From Pogona vitticeps (Eukaryota; Chordata; Lepidosauria; Squamata; Agamidae), in contig NC_135785.1 in the NCBI RefSeq assembly GCF_051106095.1, positions 186,324,045 through 186,388,044 of the forward strand: DNA of 64,000 nucleotides. The letters are read 5' to 3'. Shown here piece by piece: positions 24,347 through 36,399 of the stretch. Made by a program: the position numbers and the translations under genes. Positions within the stretch are counted from its first letter, which is position 1. Every line of letters begins with the position of its first letter. The notes under the pieces were generated by a model, which saw nothing but the letters and a program-made list of their open reading frames with translations, had not been told where the DNA came from and searched no databases.

Positions 24347-24765
24347 TGTAGCAATCACCCTGCCTATGCACATGTATGAGTGTATCGGCATTCACCAATA
24401 AGAGTTGTTGGGAAGCAGAGCCAGTGGAACATAAAGGGAGGGGTGAAGCAGAGAGAACGAGCAGCTAGTCAGTGGGGAGTTGAAAAGCAGTTAAGAGTGT
24501 GGCACTTAGAGAGAGTTACGTGTGGAATAAGTTATTATGAAACTACTGAAAGCTTTAACGTCTTTTTGTAATCTACTTAAGTGAAACTCAAGATTTTAAC
24601 TGTATCCAATAAACCTGGTTTTGTTAAACGTTACATGCAGTATGGACCTCAGTCTTTCCAAATAAATAATGTTGACAGAGATCAACTGATGGCAGCATAA
24701 ATAAGAACGTGGTGTGGGCCTTAGATTAGTGAAATGATCCAGGGACACACAAGGGGCATATCACA
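24347..24765 (+). mobile_element. Solo LTR, related to 487-930
   Basis: This 419-bp sequence starts TGTAGCAATCACC and ends GGGGCATATCACA, with near-identical 5-bp flanks (GTGAA / GTGAG). It carries AATAAA near 24609 and the GATGGCAGC motif near 24689 at the position seen in the other LTRs. It is a fossil solo LTR in intron 1. Confidence 0.65.
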
Positions 24766-24812
24766 GTGAGCATGTGTACAGAGAGGTTTTTTTACCTCCT
24801 TCCTGATCATCC

Positions 24813-25075
24813 TATTTATTTATTTATTTATTTATTTTTTATTTATTTTTGGACTTATATACCGCCCCATAGTGCTACAAGCACTCTCTGGGCGGTTTAC
24901 AATTTCATTATACAGGCTACACATTGCCCCCCCAGCAAGCTGGGTACTCATTTTACCGACCTCGGAAGGATGGAAGGCTGAGTCAACCTTGAGCCGGCTA
25001 CCTGGGATTTGAACCCCAGGTCGTGAGCACAGTTTTAGCTGCAGTACAGCGTTTTAACCACTGCGCCACGAGGCT
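24813..25075 (-). mobile_element. tRNA-derived SINE
   Basis: Read on the minus strand it starts GAGCCTCGTGGCGCAGTGG (box A region), has box B GGGGTTCAAATCCCAGG, a body with GGCTCAAGGTTGACTCAGCC, and ends GGGGCGGTATATAAGTCC followed by an (AAAT)n tail. The end resembles CR1/L2-type LINE 3' ends, which may supply the retrotransposition machinery. It abuts another (ATTT)n LINE tail at 25078. Confidence 0.85.
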
Positions 25076-25077
25076 CT

Positions 25078-25080
25078 AAT

Positions 25081-25167
<87 letters not shown>

Positions 25168-25225
25168 TACCCCGCCCATCTGGTCTTCCAACCACTCTGG
25201 GCGGCTAGCCCAGCCTGTTTGTCAT
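25078..25225 (-). mobile_element. CR1/L2-type LINE 3' end with long (ATTT)n tail
   Basis: About 90 bp of ATTT repeats (25078-25168) are followed by ACCCCGCCCATCTGG and GGGCGGCTAGCCC, the reverse of a LINE 3' terminus. There is no coding part. Confidence 0.7.
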
Positions 25226-26175
25226 CCCAGGCAAAGCTCTTTATTTTGCTCTTCCATCTTCTTCCAATGTCTGTTCCCTCCCCAGTCTACCTCATGATGA
25301 GTACTTAATTTTCCCCAAGCCAGCTGCTAAAAAGCATTTTCCTGGTGGACCTGCTTTGGGGGACTATAACTCAGATGTCCCAAATTCAGTCTTTGCCAAA
25401 CCTGACGAATGGGCAGGAGAATCAGCTGAAGTCTCTCTGTGTGCTTGGCATCACTAACTCACATGGGGGGTTTGTTCTACCAACCCCAGAAGCCCCAAAC
25501 TGCACAAACCATGAAACGGTCCATTTCATTGGAAAGTTCATGAAAGTTCGTCAATAGCAATAAACCAGGAACCATCATGAATTGCTGTTTTCTCTGATCA
25601 TGCCCATCTCTACTCCAGGCTATCTGAAAGCCCATACCCTCCCATATAGCTAAAGTGGCATGTTCTCCTTTAAGGAAGATGGTCCTCCATTTGAAGAGCT
25701 GTCCTCCTTTTGGGTGAGGCATGCTCTCCTCTTTGGCTACATGTAAGTGGCCACCCTACCCTTCAGTGAGCTTCCCTGGCCAAGCAGGGAAAGTAAAGGC
25801 TTTGATTGGGAAATGAATCTAATTAGCCCTCCATCATTCTTTGATGAAAACAATTTGGGTGTGTGTGTGTGTCATTTTGTAAGAAAAGAAACAAACCACA
25901 CACTGATATAACTACTAATGCATGACATGAAGGATATAGCCTGGTATGGCAATTCTGTATGAATTTCAGATGTGAGGTCAGTTCCAGAAGTAGACATCCT
26001 GAAAAGCACGTTCAGACCATTTAACTGAAATAACTGGTTGCTGCCTAGCCAGATATTTCTACACAACTATAGTGACCTCTACTTATTTTCTTTCTACATA
26101 TATTGCATTCATTTTCAGTAAGATGCGGAAACTACAAAGCACAGGGCATATTAGAAAGTTATTAAATACGATGCT

Positions 26176-26196
26176 TTATTTATTTATTTACAGTAT

Positions 26197-26235
<39 letters not shown>

Positions 26236-26285
26236 TATCTCATCTTCTTCCCAATGTTTTGTTCCAAGACAGCTACATAGTCACA
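26176..26285 (-). mobile_element. CR1/L2-type LINE 3' end
   Basis: An ATTT array is followed by ATATCTCATCTTCTTCCCAA, the same tail type as 2818-2862. Only the extreme 3' end is present. Confidence 0.6.
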
Positions 26286-26400
26286 ATCTTGTATAATATG
26301 GTGAGCTATAGTGTATTTCTGCTTCAATTACAGTAATAATATCTAATTATGATGACTCCATATATTAATTTAAATTAGCATGAAAATTTTAATGCAAAAT

Positions 26401-26402
<2 letters not shown>

Positions 26403-26449
<47 letters not shown>
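26403..26449. repeat. (CT)n microsatellite
   Basis: A pure CT dinucleotide run of about 47 bp. Confidence 0.95.
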
Positions 26450-26450
<1 letters not shown>

Positions 26451-26454
26451 AAGA

Positions 26455-26995
26455 ATGTCCATATTTTGGTGTCCTTCATGTCCTTTTTGGTGATATCTAT
26501 CCTACGACAAGCCCACCCGGGATTTAAAATTTGCTGGAGAGGACCTTCTCACCCTCCCATCACTTCAGCGACCCATTTGACAGGAACTTGGGAGAAGGCC
26601 TTGCTGGCCACACCGAGGCTCAGGAATTCCTGATCTAAGAGAGGGTGTTCCCCCTCCCTGCTATCTTACTGAGAACAGACAAATTTTTAACTCCATCAAG
26701 CCTTTAGAAATCAAGTACCTCAAGCTATAAGATTTTACTTAATGTGCTGACTCTTTTTTTAAAACATTGTTAGTATTTTAAATCAAATGTTTTAGTGTTT
26801 TAATTTTAACTGCAATACAGTATTATAATAAATTCAATCATATTTTATTCTTGTTAATTCTGGTGCATTTTAATTTTCTGATTTTTTAAACAGTTTTATA
26901 AACTGCCTTGATTCCAATTCTGGGGGGAAAGTGACATATAAATACAACACCAGACAGACAGACATACAGACATACAGATATACAAACAACACTAG
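26455..26995 (+). mobile_element. CR1/L2-type LINE 3' fragment
   Basis: A plus-strand remnant encoding a KALLATPRLRNS-like stretch is followed by a T-rich 3' region, a 'ttataaactgcctt...gtgacatataaatac' terminus and a short (CAGA)n tail near 26950. This is the 3' end of an old LINE of the CR1/L2 group. Confidence 0.65.
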
Positions 26996-27639
26996 CATAT
27001 AACCTGAGATGGAATTCAGGGATCAAGGTTAGCAGAGATCTCAAACTCAGAACCTAGAAAGGTACTGCCATCTGGAGAAAACAATAGGTGTCTAAATAGT
27101 CCAGTGATCTGATTCAGTGGGATCGTACAATGTGGGATGAGACCACATCCTCTACTAGAAAGAAGCAACAGCAGTACTTCATTCCCTGCACTTCAGTGCT
27201 TTAAGTAATGAAAACTCCAGGGATCAAATATTATATTGGCCCTTGTTTCCTGGAGGCTTCTGGTGTTTTGTTGATACCATGGTTTATTTACACATACCAT
27301 ACATACAAATTGAGTGTAGCGACTCACAACATTAAGATCCCAGGAGATACAGCTCCCTCCACAATGTTTCTAACAGGGACACCATGACACTTAATTCTTG
27401 CACAGAGCAACTCGACTCTATTTGTATTTTGTATTCACTTCAAGAACTCCAAAGTTTGTCCCTTTTTCTCCTGCTTAGAAACAAACCAGGTTCTCCATCC
27501 TTCCCCTAGTCTAAGCATGTGGAATAACAATGAAACATCTCCACCCATGCCCTATACTTTTGGGGGGGTCTTTTAATGCCCATTGTGGAACTAGCAACCA
27601 AGGGTAAAGGCAGTGGGGTATAAAAGTGGCATCCACATT

Positions 27640-27765
27640 CTGGATAACTCAGTGACTTAGGTACCTGGCTGTGGAGTCAGAGGTTGAGAGGTCGATTCCC
27701 CACTATGTCTCCTTGACAGGAGCTGATCCATAAGGCCCCTTCTAGCTCTGCAGTTCGAAGATTAT
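27640..27765 (+). mobile_element. tRNA-derived SINE, short type
   Basis: Box A-like GATAACTCAGTGACTTAGG and box B-like GGTCGATTCCCC are followed by CTCCTTGACAGGAGCTGATCC and GGCCCCTTCTAGCTCTGCAG. A minus-strand copy of the same family lies at 35245-35355. Confidence 0.75.
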
Positions 27766-29033
27766 TATTTACCTTACCAGATTCATGACTCAGACCAAAA
27801 ATCCTGTTCACAGGACTTCTATAAACAGGACATAAAGACAAAAACATTCTCCTATATCCCCTCTTAGTACCTGTAGGACATAATTCAGTCTACTCTACGT
27901 AAGTCCATTTAAGCTCTAATTTTAAATACTGTATAAATAAAGTATGGACTCTTGCCACTGCTCCTGAAACTAGAGGTTGCACTGATTATTGTTATGCAGG
28001 GCTAAGTTAAAATACCTCTGCTATTTTATTACCTGCAAATTAGAGCAATATCTATTCTTCTGAAGAATATATATACGCTGATGAAAACTGACATTCTCTC
28101 AGCTGTTAGTGGTACCATTTAAAACCATAAAGATTGAAGATGTGAAAAATTAAAAACAAAATAAAATCAACACAATGTAAAAGTAAAAAAACGAAGACCA
28201 CCTGAGGCAAAATATTGATACAGAAGAGCAAAATGCTAATTAACTATGAATGTATGTACATAAGAGTACGTATTATGCAAAATGTCATAACTGAATCACA
28301 GCTGTTCCTAACATAGCTTTCATTAGAACTAGACATTTCAGTTAAACAAAACGGGATGCCCATGGTGACTTAACCATATAGATATTTTTTCTGCAAAGTT
28401 AAGCTGAGGTAACATGAAGTAATAAGCATAGTCAAACATGGCTTCTCCTAAATATATAACAAAGTATTATGTTACAGCTGTACCCAAACACTACATCTAT
28501 CATCATTCTCCTGGAACACATATCACCAGCTAAAAATAGCAATGCTATTTATTTCCTGTCTTTAAGTAACCAATTTATTGTGTTCATTTTCAAAAGCATT
28601 TGTTCCAATTACTATATAACTATATAATTAAAACATATTTTAACACTCATTAATTTTGCTCACCTACATTCACTTTGCTTAGATTTTGTAGAGAATACAG
28701 AACTGCTCCACTAAAATGGATAGAAGTTTTTGCCATTAATGTCACTGGAACAAGGACTGTATGCAAGAAAAATGTTAAGAGACTGGGGAAAAAATGATAC
28801 ATAAGGCTATTGTGTAACAGATTACAATTGGTTTGGCAAAACACTTTAAATATAGAAAAATCTACTTGAGTATCTTTGCTGGCATTTTTAAAGCTGCTGA
28901 TGAAGAAGAGTCTCTGTCAAGGACCATTCCCAAGATCTATCAGTCCTCAAGATTTTGACTTAACTATTGCTCCTTTAAGGTTTTAACTAGCCTTTGGCAA
29001 AACTGCACCAAATCCCAATTTGTCATTTAATCT

Positions 29034-29570
29034 TGTTATTGTTGTTTAGTTGTTTAGTCATGTCTGACTCTTCATGACCCCATGGACCAGAGCATGCCAG
29101 GCCCTCCTGTCTTCCACTGCCTTCCGGAGTTGGGTCAAATTCATGTTGGTAGCTTCGATGACACTGTCCACGTGGTGGCGCTACGGGCTAAACTGCAGAA
29201 GCCTGTGCTGCAGGGTCAGAAGACCAGCAGTCGTAAGATCGAATCCACGCGACGGAGTGAGCTCCCGTCGCTTTGTCCCAGCTCCTCACCAACCTAGCAG
29301 TTCGAAAGCATGTAAATGCGAGTAGAGAAATAGGTACCACCTCGGTGGAAAGGTAAAAACAGCATTCCCTAGTCATGCTGGCCACATGACAGTGGAAACT
29401 GTCTTCGGACAAGCGCTGGCTCTACGGCTTGAAAATGGGATGAGCACCACCCCCTAGAGTCGGACACGACTGGACAAAAAAATGTCCTGGGGAACCTTTA
29501 CTGTCCAACCATCTCGTCCTCTGTCATCCCCTTCTCCTCTTGCCTTCACACTTTCCTAACATTATCATCT
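29034..29570 (-). mobile_element. BovB (RTE) LINE 3' fragment, interrupted by a SINE
   Basis: GTCATGTCTGACTCTTCATG and TGTTGGTAGCTTCGATGACA match the minus-strand BovB 3' region also seen at 50497-50800. The copy is split at 29170/29508 by a SINE with an 8-bp target duplication. Outside the insertion the two halves read on as one colinear BovB sequence. Confidence 0.85.
29171..29499 (+). mobile_element. tRNA-derived SINE (BovB-tailed), full length, nested
   Basis: This 329-bp element has a tRNA-like head (GTGGCGCTACGGGCTAAAC, box B AGATCGAATCCACG) and a BovB-like 3' tail (GAGTCGGACACGACTGGAC). It is flanked by the exact 8-bp duplication ACTGTCCA (29163-29170 and 29500-29507) and lies inside a BovB copy. 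Related copies are at 6001-6205 and 47650-47972. Confidence 0.9.
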
Positions 29571-30545
29571 TGTTATACAGACAACTAAACAAATGTTTTA
29601 AAATGCATTCTTTCCATCTTTCTCTCCACCCATCCAACCTGGCCTATTCCTCTAACACTGCTCAAAGCAAACTGGCAAAGTAAACTAACCAAACAACATT
29701 CTACGTTCGGAACAGAACTGGCACTTTCTCCACTTCATGACACTGAAAATTATTCCTGCTAGCAACCAACAGTGTCATTCTGCAAACAGAAATGACACTG
29801 CAGATACACAGGCATGCAGGTCTGAGTATATGGAGGAAGGGGAAACCCAATGCAGTCTCCCCTTGCGCAACCCACTGTGTAACCAGCTGCAGATCTGCTT
29901 GCACAACCTGTCATATTTTGTTTCAAAAGTGCATTAAAATATGATCTCTCATCTACAATGGGAAGTAGTCCAGCCCACCTAATGATGTTGTGTATGTAGT
30001 TCAGGTTAGGTTTCTTATGCAGAAACATATTGCCTGCAGACAATAATTCTCTGGCCAGCATCCATGTGTGAGAGATAATGTTGAGTAGGTGGATGAGCTA
30101 ACTGGAAGTCTGCATCCATACATTACTGGGGGGAAAGTACAAGAAAAGTCCAAACATATTTCTCCGCATCATATACTGTACAGAAATTCCACTCAAATTT
30201 TTAATAATGAAGATGCAAAGGGCTGTAATTCAGAGGTAGAGCTCATTATTTGCATACAAAACATTGCCCAGTGCAATCCCTGGTGCCTCCAGATACAGCT
30301 GGTTAAACTTAAAACCCTGGCCAGCTGCTAGGGACTGTAAATACTACTGAGCTAAATTGACTTTATTTGTCACTCTTTGATATCTGCAATCCCTCACACT
30401 TCAAGCCTTTTTCATACCAGGTTCTAACATGTATCATTTTAGAATACCTTCATATTTGGGGTGGCTTTTCCAGTTCCCCAAGCACAGAATCTGGCACCAG
30501 ACTTGTTACCTGGTATCTATACATTAATATGGGCAATTAAAGATA

Positions 30546-30930
30546 CAGTGGTGCCTCGCAAGACAAATGCCTTGCTGGACGAAAAACCCGCAAGACAAAC
30601 GGTTTTTGCAATCGCTGTGGTGCCTCGCAAGACGGCTGCTTGTATGGCCGTGCCTTGCAAGATGATTTTTTCCGCAAGACTGATGCCTCGCAAGATGAAA
30701 ATAATTCATTTGTCTTGTAAGGTTCCCATGCAAGATGAAAATAATTCATTTGTCTTGTGAGGTTCCCATGCAAGATGAAAATAATTCATTTGTCTTGTGA
30801 GGTTCCCATAGGAATGCATTGCAATGCATTCCTATGGGAAACCGATTTATGCAAGATGAAATTTTTGCAAGACGGCGCTACTTGCGGAACGAATTACTTT
30901 CCTTGCAAGGTACATTAAGAGAAAGTACTG
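30546..30930. mobile_element. Tigger-like MITE with internal 40-bp repeats
   Basis: It starts CAGTGGTGCCTCGCAAGAC after TA and ends ...GTACTG before TA (30931-30932), with a decayed right end. It consists of many 'gcaagacg' type motifs and belongs to the same broad family as 23872-24297. Confidence 0.75.
30691..30810 (+). repeat. Tandem repeat, three copies of a 40-bp unit
   Basis: CAAGATGAAAATAATTCATT starts at 30691, 30731 and 30771, giving an exact 40-bp period with almost no divergence. It lies inside the MITE at 30546-30930 and looks like a recent internal expansion. Confidence 0.95.
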
Positions 30931-31014
30931 TACAACAGTCTATCTTCTGCAGATGTAATGCATTATTTAAATATTTCCATGTATGCAATAGCACTAGAAA
31001 GAAAGTTTAAATAA

Positions 31015-31247
31015 CATGCCAGCAAGTCAATTTTGACTTATGGCGATCCTTTTCAGGGGTTTCCAAGTAGAAGAGTAGTCATAAGTGGTTTACCATTCCC
31101 TTCTTCTTGGGCTGCCTTGGGATTGTGCTGCTTGCCCAAGGCCATATAGGCTGACTCTACTTTCAGGAGGCATAGTAAGGAATAAAATTCCCAGGTTCTG
31201 GCTCCACAGCCGAACACCTAAACCACTGAGCTATCCAGCCAGCTAAA
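31015..31247 (-). mobile_element. Sauria-type SINE (tRNA head, BovB tail)
   Basis: On the minus strand, GGCTGGATAGCTCAGTGG and GTGGAGCCAGAACC form the tRNA-like head. GGTAAACCACTTATGACTAC and GGATCGCCATAAGTCAAAAT form the conserved body and BovB-like 3' end. It is nearly full length. Confidence 0.88.
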
Positions 31248-31959
31248 AAAAGATTACAAAAGAAAGCAAAATCCATAAAAGTTGACATTTTGTAGCAATT
31301 GTCAGTGAACACAGCTACTTAAATTGCTTCAAATGTAATGTACATCAAGGCATGAAAACACATCAAGGATCTGGATCAAAGAAACTATTATCACTTCAAA
31401 TTAGATAAGTTGTAATACAAAAGTAATTAAAATTCTGGCCTGTCTTGCCTATAATTGTAATATGTTTGTACCACAAAATGTTTTTCTTTCTTGTTGTATC
31501 ACTGGCACCACATTAAAAAAAATACCCCTAACCTCTTTCTCATGTGCTTTCATTCTTTCTTTGAATGGGACAGTCCTGTGAGATTATGAATACTTTGCAC
31601 AGGAGTGACTCTGCAGGGCAATTTATTGCTCTACTTGGATTTTTGGCTAAATTTCTTTCAAGGTCAAGATATCAGTTACTATAAGTGTGTAAAAATACAC
31701 AAAACGAGAGAATCTTTTAACAGATTAAACTGGGCAAAATATTGAGCTTCCCTCCAATTGTGGATCTGACAGATGTCCTGAAAACAGGAGTAGTTTTTCA
31801 GTTTGGTTTACCATTGCACATTAGCATCGGTGATGACCCCCTCTTTTCCTTTCTCACGCCTTTCTAGATTTGCATACCATCCTTTGCAGGTTTATTGAGC
31901 TGTCTTTCTGATTGCATCCAATGAAGCCTGTGTTACATACAGCACTGATGTTACCTGTC

Positions 31960-32442
31960 TGTCATGGGTTTGGAGGGAAAGTTCCATCCTATGGGGAGTG
32001 GAAGGCGGGACATCAGGAGGAGGGGCTGTACTGTATATATATGTGGAGTTTGTGTGGAGAAGTTAGGAGAGCTGAAGGAGAGCTGAGAGAAGAAGCTGGT
32101 GTGGGAGTCTGTGTGTCAGACAGGGTACTACTGTGTGTCAGTCAGTACCAACCTGATAGGTTCAGGTGTCTGTATGGTTAGCCAGAACTGATAGGTTCAG
32201 GGTCTGTGCTTTATTTAAAGGTGTTCTGTGTGAACCAAACTGGTGTATGTATGATTGAGACCAAGCCACGTTACTGTACCTTATTCACTTGATCATTTTA
32301 TTTTCCCTGTGTGTTATTTAAATAAACCTTATTCTTTTGTTTGTTAAAAATCCATTCCTGGTCTGTGTGACTCCTTACAGGGAATGGTTGGTGGCAGCTT
32401 AGTTAAACTGTGACATATCCCGGTAGGTCTGGGGTTGTCACA
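31960..32442 (+). mobile_element. LTR-like sequence
   Basis: It starts TGTCATGGGTTTGG and ends near GGGTTGTCACA. It carries a TATATATA stretch near 32034, AATAAA near 32323 and GGTGGCAGC near 32389, in the same order as the other LTRs here. No clean target duplication was found. It is interpreted as a fossil solo LTR of a related family. Confidence 0.5.
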
Positions 32443-33704
32443 GCCTGCACACAGGTATGTGTACAATGCAGGAATGTGGTTCAATCAAAATCCTAAAATG
32501 AACGGATTTGGACAGATCTGTGAGATGCCTGAATACGTTCAGGGCTTTTCAGAAGCGGACCAAATCTGAAAATTCAGCAGTCCTTTAAATTTAAAGGGAC
32601 ACTGAGGAATAGGTAGCATGTCTCCCAAAACTGGTATATCTATCCCAAAGCTCTCAAAGTAAGAGGAAAAAAAACTATGTCAGGGAGGATGATTAACTTT
32701 GTAACAGGTACCTCCAGCTTCTAATTATAGTAAAGGACTTTACAAAAGGGACCTGCAATCCCATTGATTTGGAGGGTGTTCATGCAACATACAGTATTAC
32801 AAAAGATTTCAATGTACAGTATCTGCCACTGCATGATTCACACTCATTATCCACCATGACCTCTTCCACTTTTGCCTTTTATACCAAATCTCTCTCTCTC
32901 CTCAAGTTTCTAGACACCTTCATTAGATATACTATTTTTGTACAACATTTGAAGAAGAAAAAAGGGTGTGTGTGAATCAGTCCCCATTCCGGAAATAAGC
33001 TCAAGTTTTCTCCCCAAACTCTGCATCAATCCTTTTTACATTTTACAGGATTATTAGCCATTTCTATCCATACATTTTTTTTTCATGGCCATCATGCAAA
33101 AAATTCTAAAAGAAGAAATGCATTCCTTTTTGGAAGTCCCTCCATCGTAAAGACTGCTCTTCTAAGAAAACATCTGCTGTTGTTCTTTTGTAGCTTGGCG
33201 GACCTGATCTACATTTCATCCCGTTCTGTTTCGAATTTAGAGAGTTACTGCAAGTTTTTTTAAAAATAAATTTTTAACAGCACAGCATATAGCACAAAGA
33301 TCCTACCACTGTTCCCCTGAAAGGCAGAAGGTAAAATTCCCCCAAAGTGACTACTGAGCTTGAACATTTTCTCCAGTTCTGACAAATCGGGGTGGGGTGG
33401 GGGGCGAAGAGTGAATGAATTTGTTCATTCCCAGTGGTAGTCAAAGCAACGTATGGATATTTGGATTTCTGAATCAAGGTTTGAATGTGAATCTTAGCCA
33501 AACTGGACAGCCTCCCAAGATGAATTGCTTGTTCAGGGACCCAAGCAGACCACTGAAGGTGGGTTTAAACCTAATTCTAAACTCTTATAGTCAACATTAT
33601 GCTGGTTCATAGGACCGCAGCCACTGTTACACAGGTATGATAGTGATGCACAGCACTGTGAACCCATCAGCACTGGGGTGATGCAGCAAATGCTCCAGCA
33701 TAGT

Positions 33705-33748
33705 AGACCTCCTATTTACTTCTGAGTAAAACATGTACAGGATTGCAC
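33705..33748. repeat. Foldback MITE fragment (AGGATTGCA type)
   Basis: It shares TTACTTCTGAGTAAAACATG and CAGGATTGCAC with the 57548-57685 element. It is a short remnant. Confidence 0.45.
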
Positions 33749-34376
33749 TACAAAGGTTTATTGATTTTGATGTCTTTACATATGAAAACAGGAAACATTT
33801 GTTTTAATGCCCCCTTAAACATGCAAGCAGATCTTTAATTTAAACCTCACATACTGCACTTCAACTGCACCAAATAAAGCTTATTTCATCTACCCTCATT
33901 ATCCAGCTTATTTCTGTGCTTTTGGACAAACCTGAGATCAAGTCTAAAAGTTACTACATTTCTGAAATGACAGCAACTGAGTAGGTCTAATTTTTGTACC
34001 TTCTTCTCAATTTAATGTGAAGCTTGTTTCCATATCTTACTCTCAGCTCTGAAAGATCAATTTTTTTAAAAAAATAAACACCTGAAAGATACATAAAAAA
34101 ATCAACACCTTCGCATGTTTTCAGAATGTGCACACCCAACTGCACCAGTGCCAAGTTCTACATGAATGGAAAATTACTTCCAGATTAGTTTTTTTTTTTA
34201 CTGTGAACTCATTCTGCCTCAATCATTCAGTTTTACTAGGGAGAGGCCAGTGTTGAGGTCTCTCATTTGTAACCCTACCCTATTTTCTCACAGTTTCTTC
34301 TGTCTCATAGCCTAGAAACACCATACTTGAGAGAGAGAAATTAATACCTTGTCTTGTTGCTGCTAAGCTGCTCTAA

Positions 34377-34585
34377 GAGGTGGCTCGACAGCTCAATGAG
34401 CTGGGTACTTCACTGAGGAACCAAAGGTTGGGAGTTCAGTTCCCCACTGTGTCCCCCAAGAGAAGAGCCACTCTTGTGTACGGTAGTCTCAGACAAGTTA
34501 CAATATCTAAGAAAACCCCCAGAGGAATGGAGTATAAACTAGAAAAACCTGGAAAGGTCACTGTAAATTAGAATTGAGTTGATAG
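34377..34585 (+). mobile_element. Sauria-type SINE (tRNA head, BovB tail)
   Basis: Box B-like GGGAGTTCAGTTCCCCACTG, body CTTGTGTACGGTAGTCTCAG, and a 3' part ACTGTAAATTAGAATTGAGT followed by TGATAGCATGCAG, matching the Sauria SINE tail. The copy is diverged. Confidence 0.75.
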
Positions 34586-35244
34586 CATGCAGTTACTAAT
34601 TATGCAGAGTAGAGAAATGGCAGTAAGGGAAATTTTTCCGCTTACCCCATTGCTTAGGAACAAGCACTGTTTTGACCCTCAGATATTCCTCTTGTTCCTT
34701 TGTACAACCTCTCCTGCTGGATGCTAGGAATCATCATGACTCTACTGTCAGCAGCTCTAAATGATGTTGCATTGCATGCAAACCAGTCTCAAAAGGTTTC
34801 AGCTTATGAGTCCTTAACCTTTCTGTATTTCTTTGCATATTTATTTTACTGTAAATGATCCATTGTAACAATCTTTACTTTTAATTTCTCCTTAGATGAC
34901 CCAAACATTCTACCCTTCTATATGTTTTATCAGTTTTTAAATCTTTATTCATTTTCTTCAGTACTTCTTCACTGGTCACACCTTGATCTAAGAACTTCTT
35001 AACATCCTATGATAGATCCATGTTCCAAATGATTCTACTTTTTAAACAACTGCCTGAATTAAAAGTCCCTATTTCCTTTCCTCCCAGTATTCATTTCAAG
35101 TTTTGGTTGCATATTTGCATTCTTCACCCTAAGGAAGACACTCTGCTCTAGGCCATCTCTGTTCTGACTTTTATTGTATGGCTATGATCTCACTGATCAT
35201 TTAAGTAAATCACAAGTAAGGTACTTACATTTAATCATCAGCAT

Positions 35245-35355
35245 CTTTGAACTGCAGAGCAGGAAGGGACCTTATGGATCATAGAGCCCAGCCCTTGTCA
35301 AAGAGGCACAGTGAAAATCAAACTCTCAACTTTTGGCTCGGCAACAGCTGTGCTA
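35245..35355 (-). mobile_element. tRNA-derived SINE, short type
   Basis: The minus strand reads GAGTTTGATTTTCACTGTGC, CTCTTTGACAAGGGCTGG and GATCCATAAGGTCCCTTCC, the same family as 27640-27765. Confidence 0.65.
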
Positions 35356-35384
35356 TGCTTGCTTTTCACTGATTGCCTGCAGAT

Positions 35385-35495
35385 ACTGATGGACTACAAA
35401 TCCCATCAGCCCTTGTCTGTTGACTGGGCAACTAGTTATGACTGATAGGAATTGCACTCCAACACTATCTGGAGGGCTACATCACATATCTATGG
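35385..35495. mobile_element. Old hAT-like MITE remnant
   Basis: GATGGACTACAAATCCCATC and CTATCTGGAGGGCTACATC resemble the arms of the hAT MITE at 2986-3121 but are strongly diverged. Confidence 0.4.
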
Positions 35496-35664
35496 TCTAA
35501 TATTTATTTTAGACCCTAGAAAGTTCTTATTTTGCATAAAGAAAGAGAAGCAGGGGTAGAAGATTAGGAGGGAAAACCAGCTAATTAAATGGGCTCATGT
35601 GCACATATAAAATGCCACTTCTCCATTGCAAGCAGTCCCCTCCCAATAAGCAAGCTTTGAGCAT

Positions 35665-35760
35665 ATCATAGGCTGCAATCCCACACCTATTGCTTTCTCG
35701 GGGGTTAAGTCCTACTGAATTCTGTGAGATTCACTTCAGAGCAAACATCTATCAGGCTGC
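35665..35760. repeat. Foldback MITE fragment (AGGATTGCA type)
   Basis: 'ggctgcaatccca', 'ttaagtcctactgaattctg' and 'tcacttcagagcaaacatc' match the layout of the 57548-57685 element. Confidence 0.45.
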
Positions 35761-36169
35761 ATTGTTATACATGGAGAAAAACTTCTGTGGCATCTTATAA
35801 ATTTTGTTGTGGCATAAGCTTTCGTGAACACCGTCTGTGGCAAAAGATGCACAAAATGCCACTCCGGTTGGCAGGGCACCTCCCAACCTGTACAGAGTCG
35901 ACAAAAATTATGATCTAATAAAAAGTGTTGATCCACAAAACGTCCAAGACACTTTGTCTTTACTGCAGCTGTTAAACATGTTCATGGTTGAGACCTGAGT
36001 AGACCTGATTTGCACATGCTGTTTACAACAGCTGCATGGATAAGATAAGAAGTGGGCTGACATCCTTCTGAAAGCTCTGTAGAAGAAACATTTCAGATGT
36101 AACCTATCCCTTGTGTTGCCATGCCAAAAACCTGCAGGCACTGAAAAAAACCCTTTTCTTCACAGGCAT

Positions 36170-36280
36170 CTGTAAGAAGAAGCTTCTCTCAGTTTCAAGG
36201 GGCAGGGAGTTCCACGGGGTCAAGAAAAGCTCCCGTCCCCCAGTGGTCAGATAATCCCATTGAGGTTAGAAGTCAGGGCT
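36170..36280 (-). mobile_element. Possible LINE 3' coding remnant
   Basis: 'gggcagggagttccacggggt' resembles the reverse of the WNSLP region of CR1/L2 ORFs, as at 22440-22480. It is too short and diverged for certainty. Confidence 0.3.
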
Positions 36281-36399
36281 ATCAGAATGGGGAAGTAGAG
36301 AGCAGAAAATAAGTCATGTCCTAGTTCAGCCAACAGGCACGGGCTCGTCCTAGTCAAGGTCTCTCCAAGCAGCCACCTCGTTATCCGCCTGTTATCGCA

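Noticed and set aside
24960-25075. Possible tRNA gene (box A and box B present)
   Set aside because: There is no complete cloverleaf, and it continues into a SINE body and LINE-like tail.
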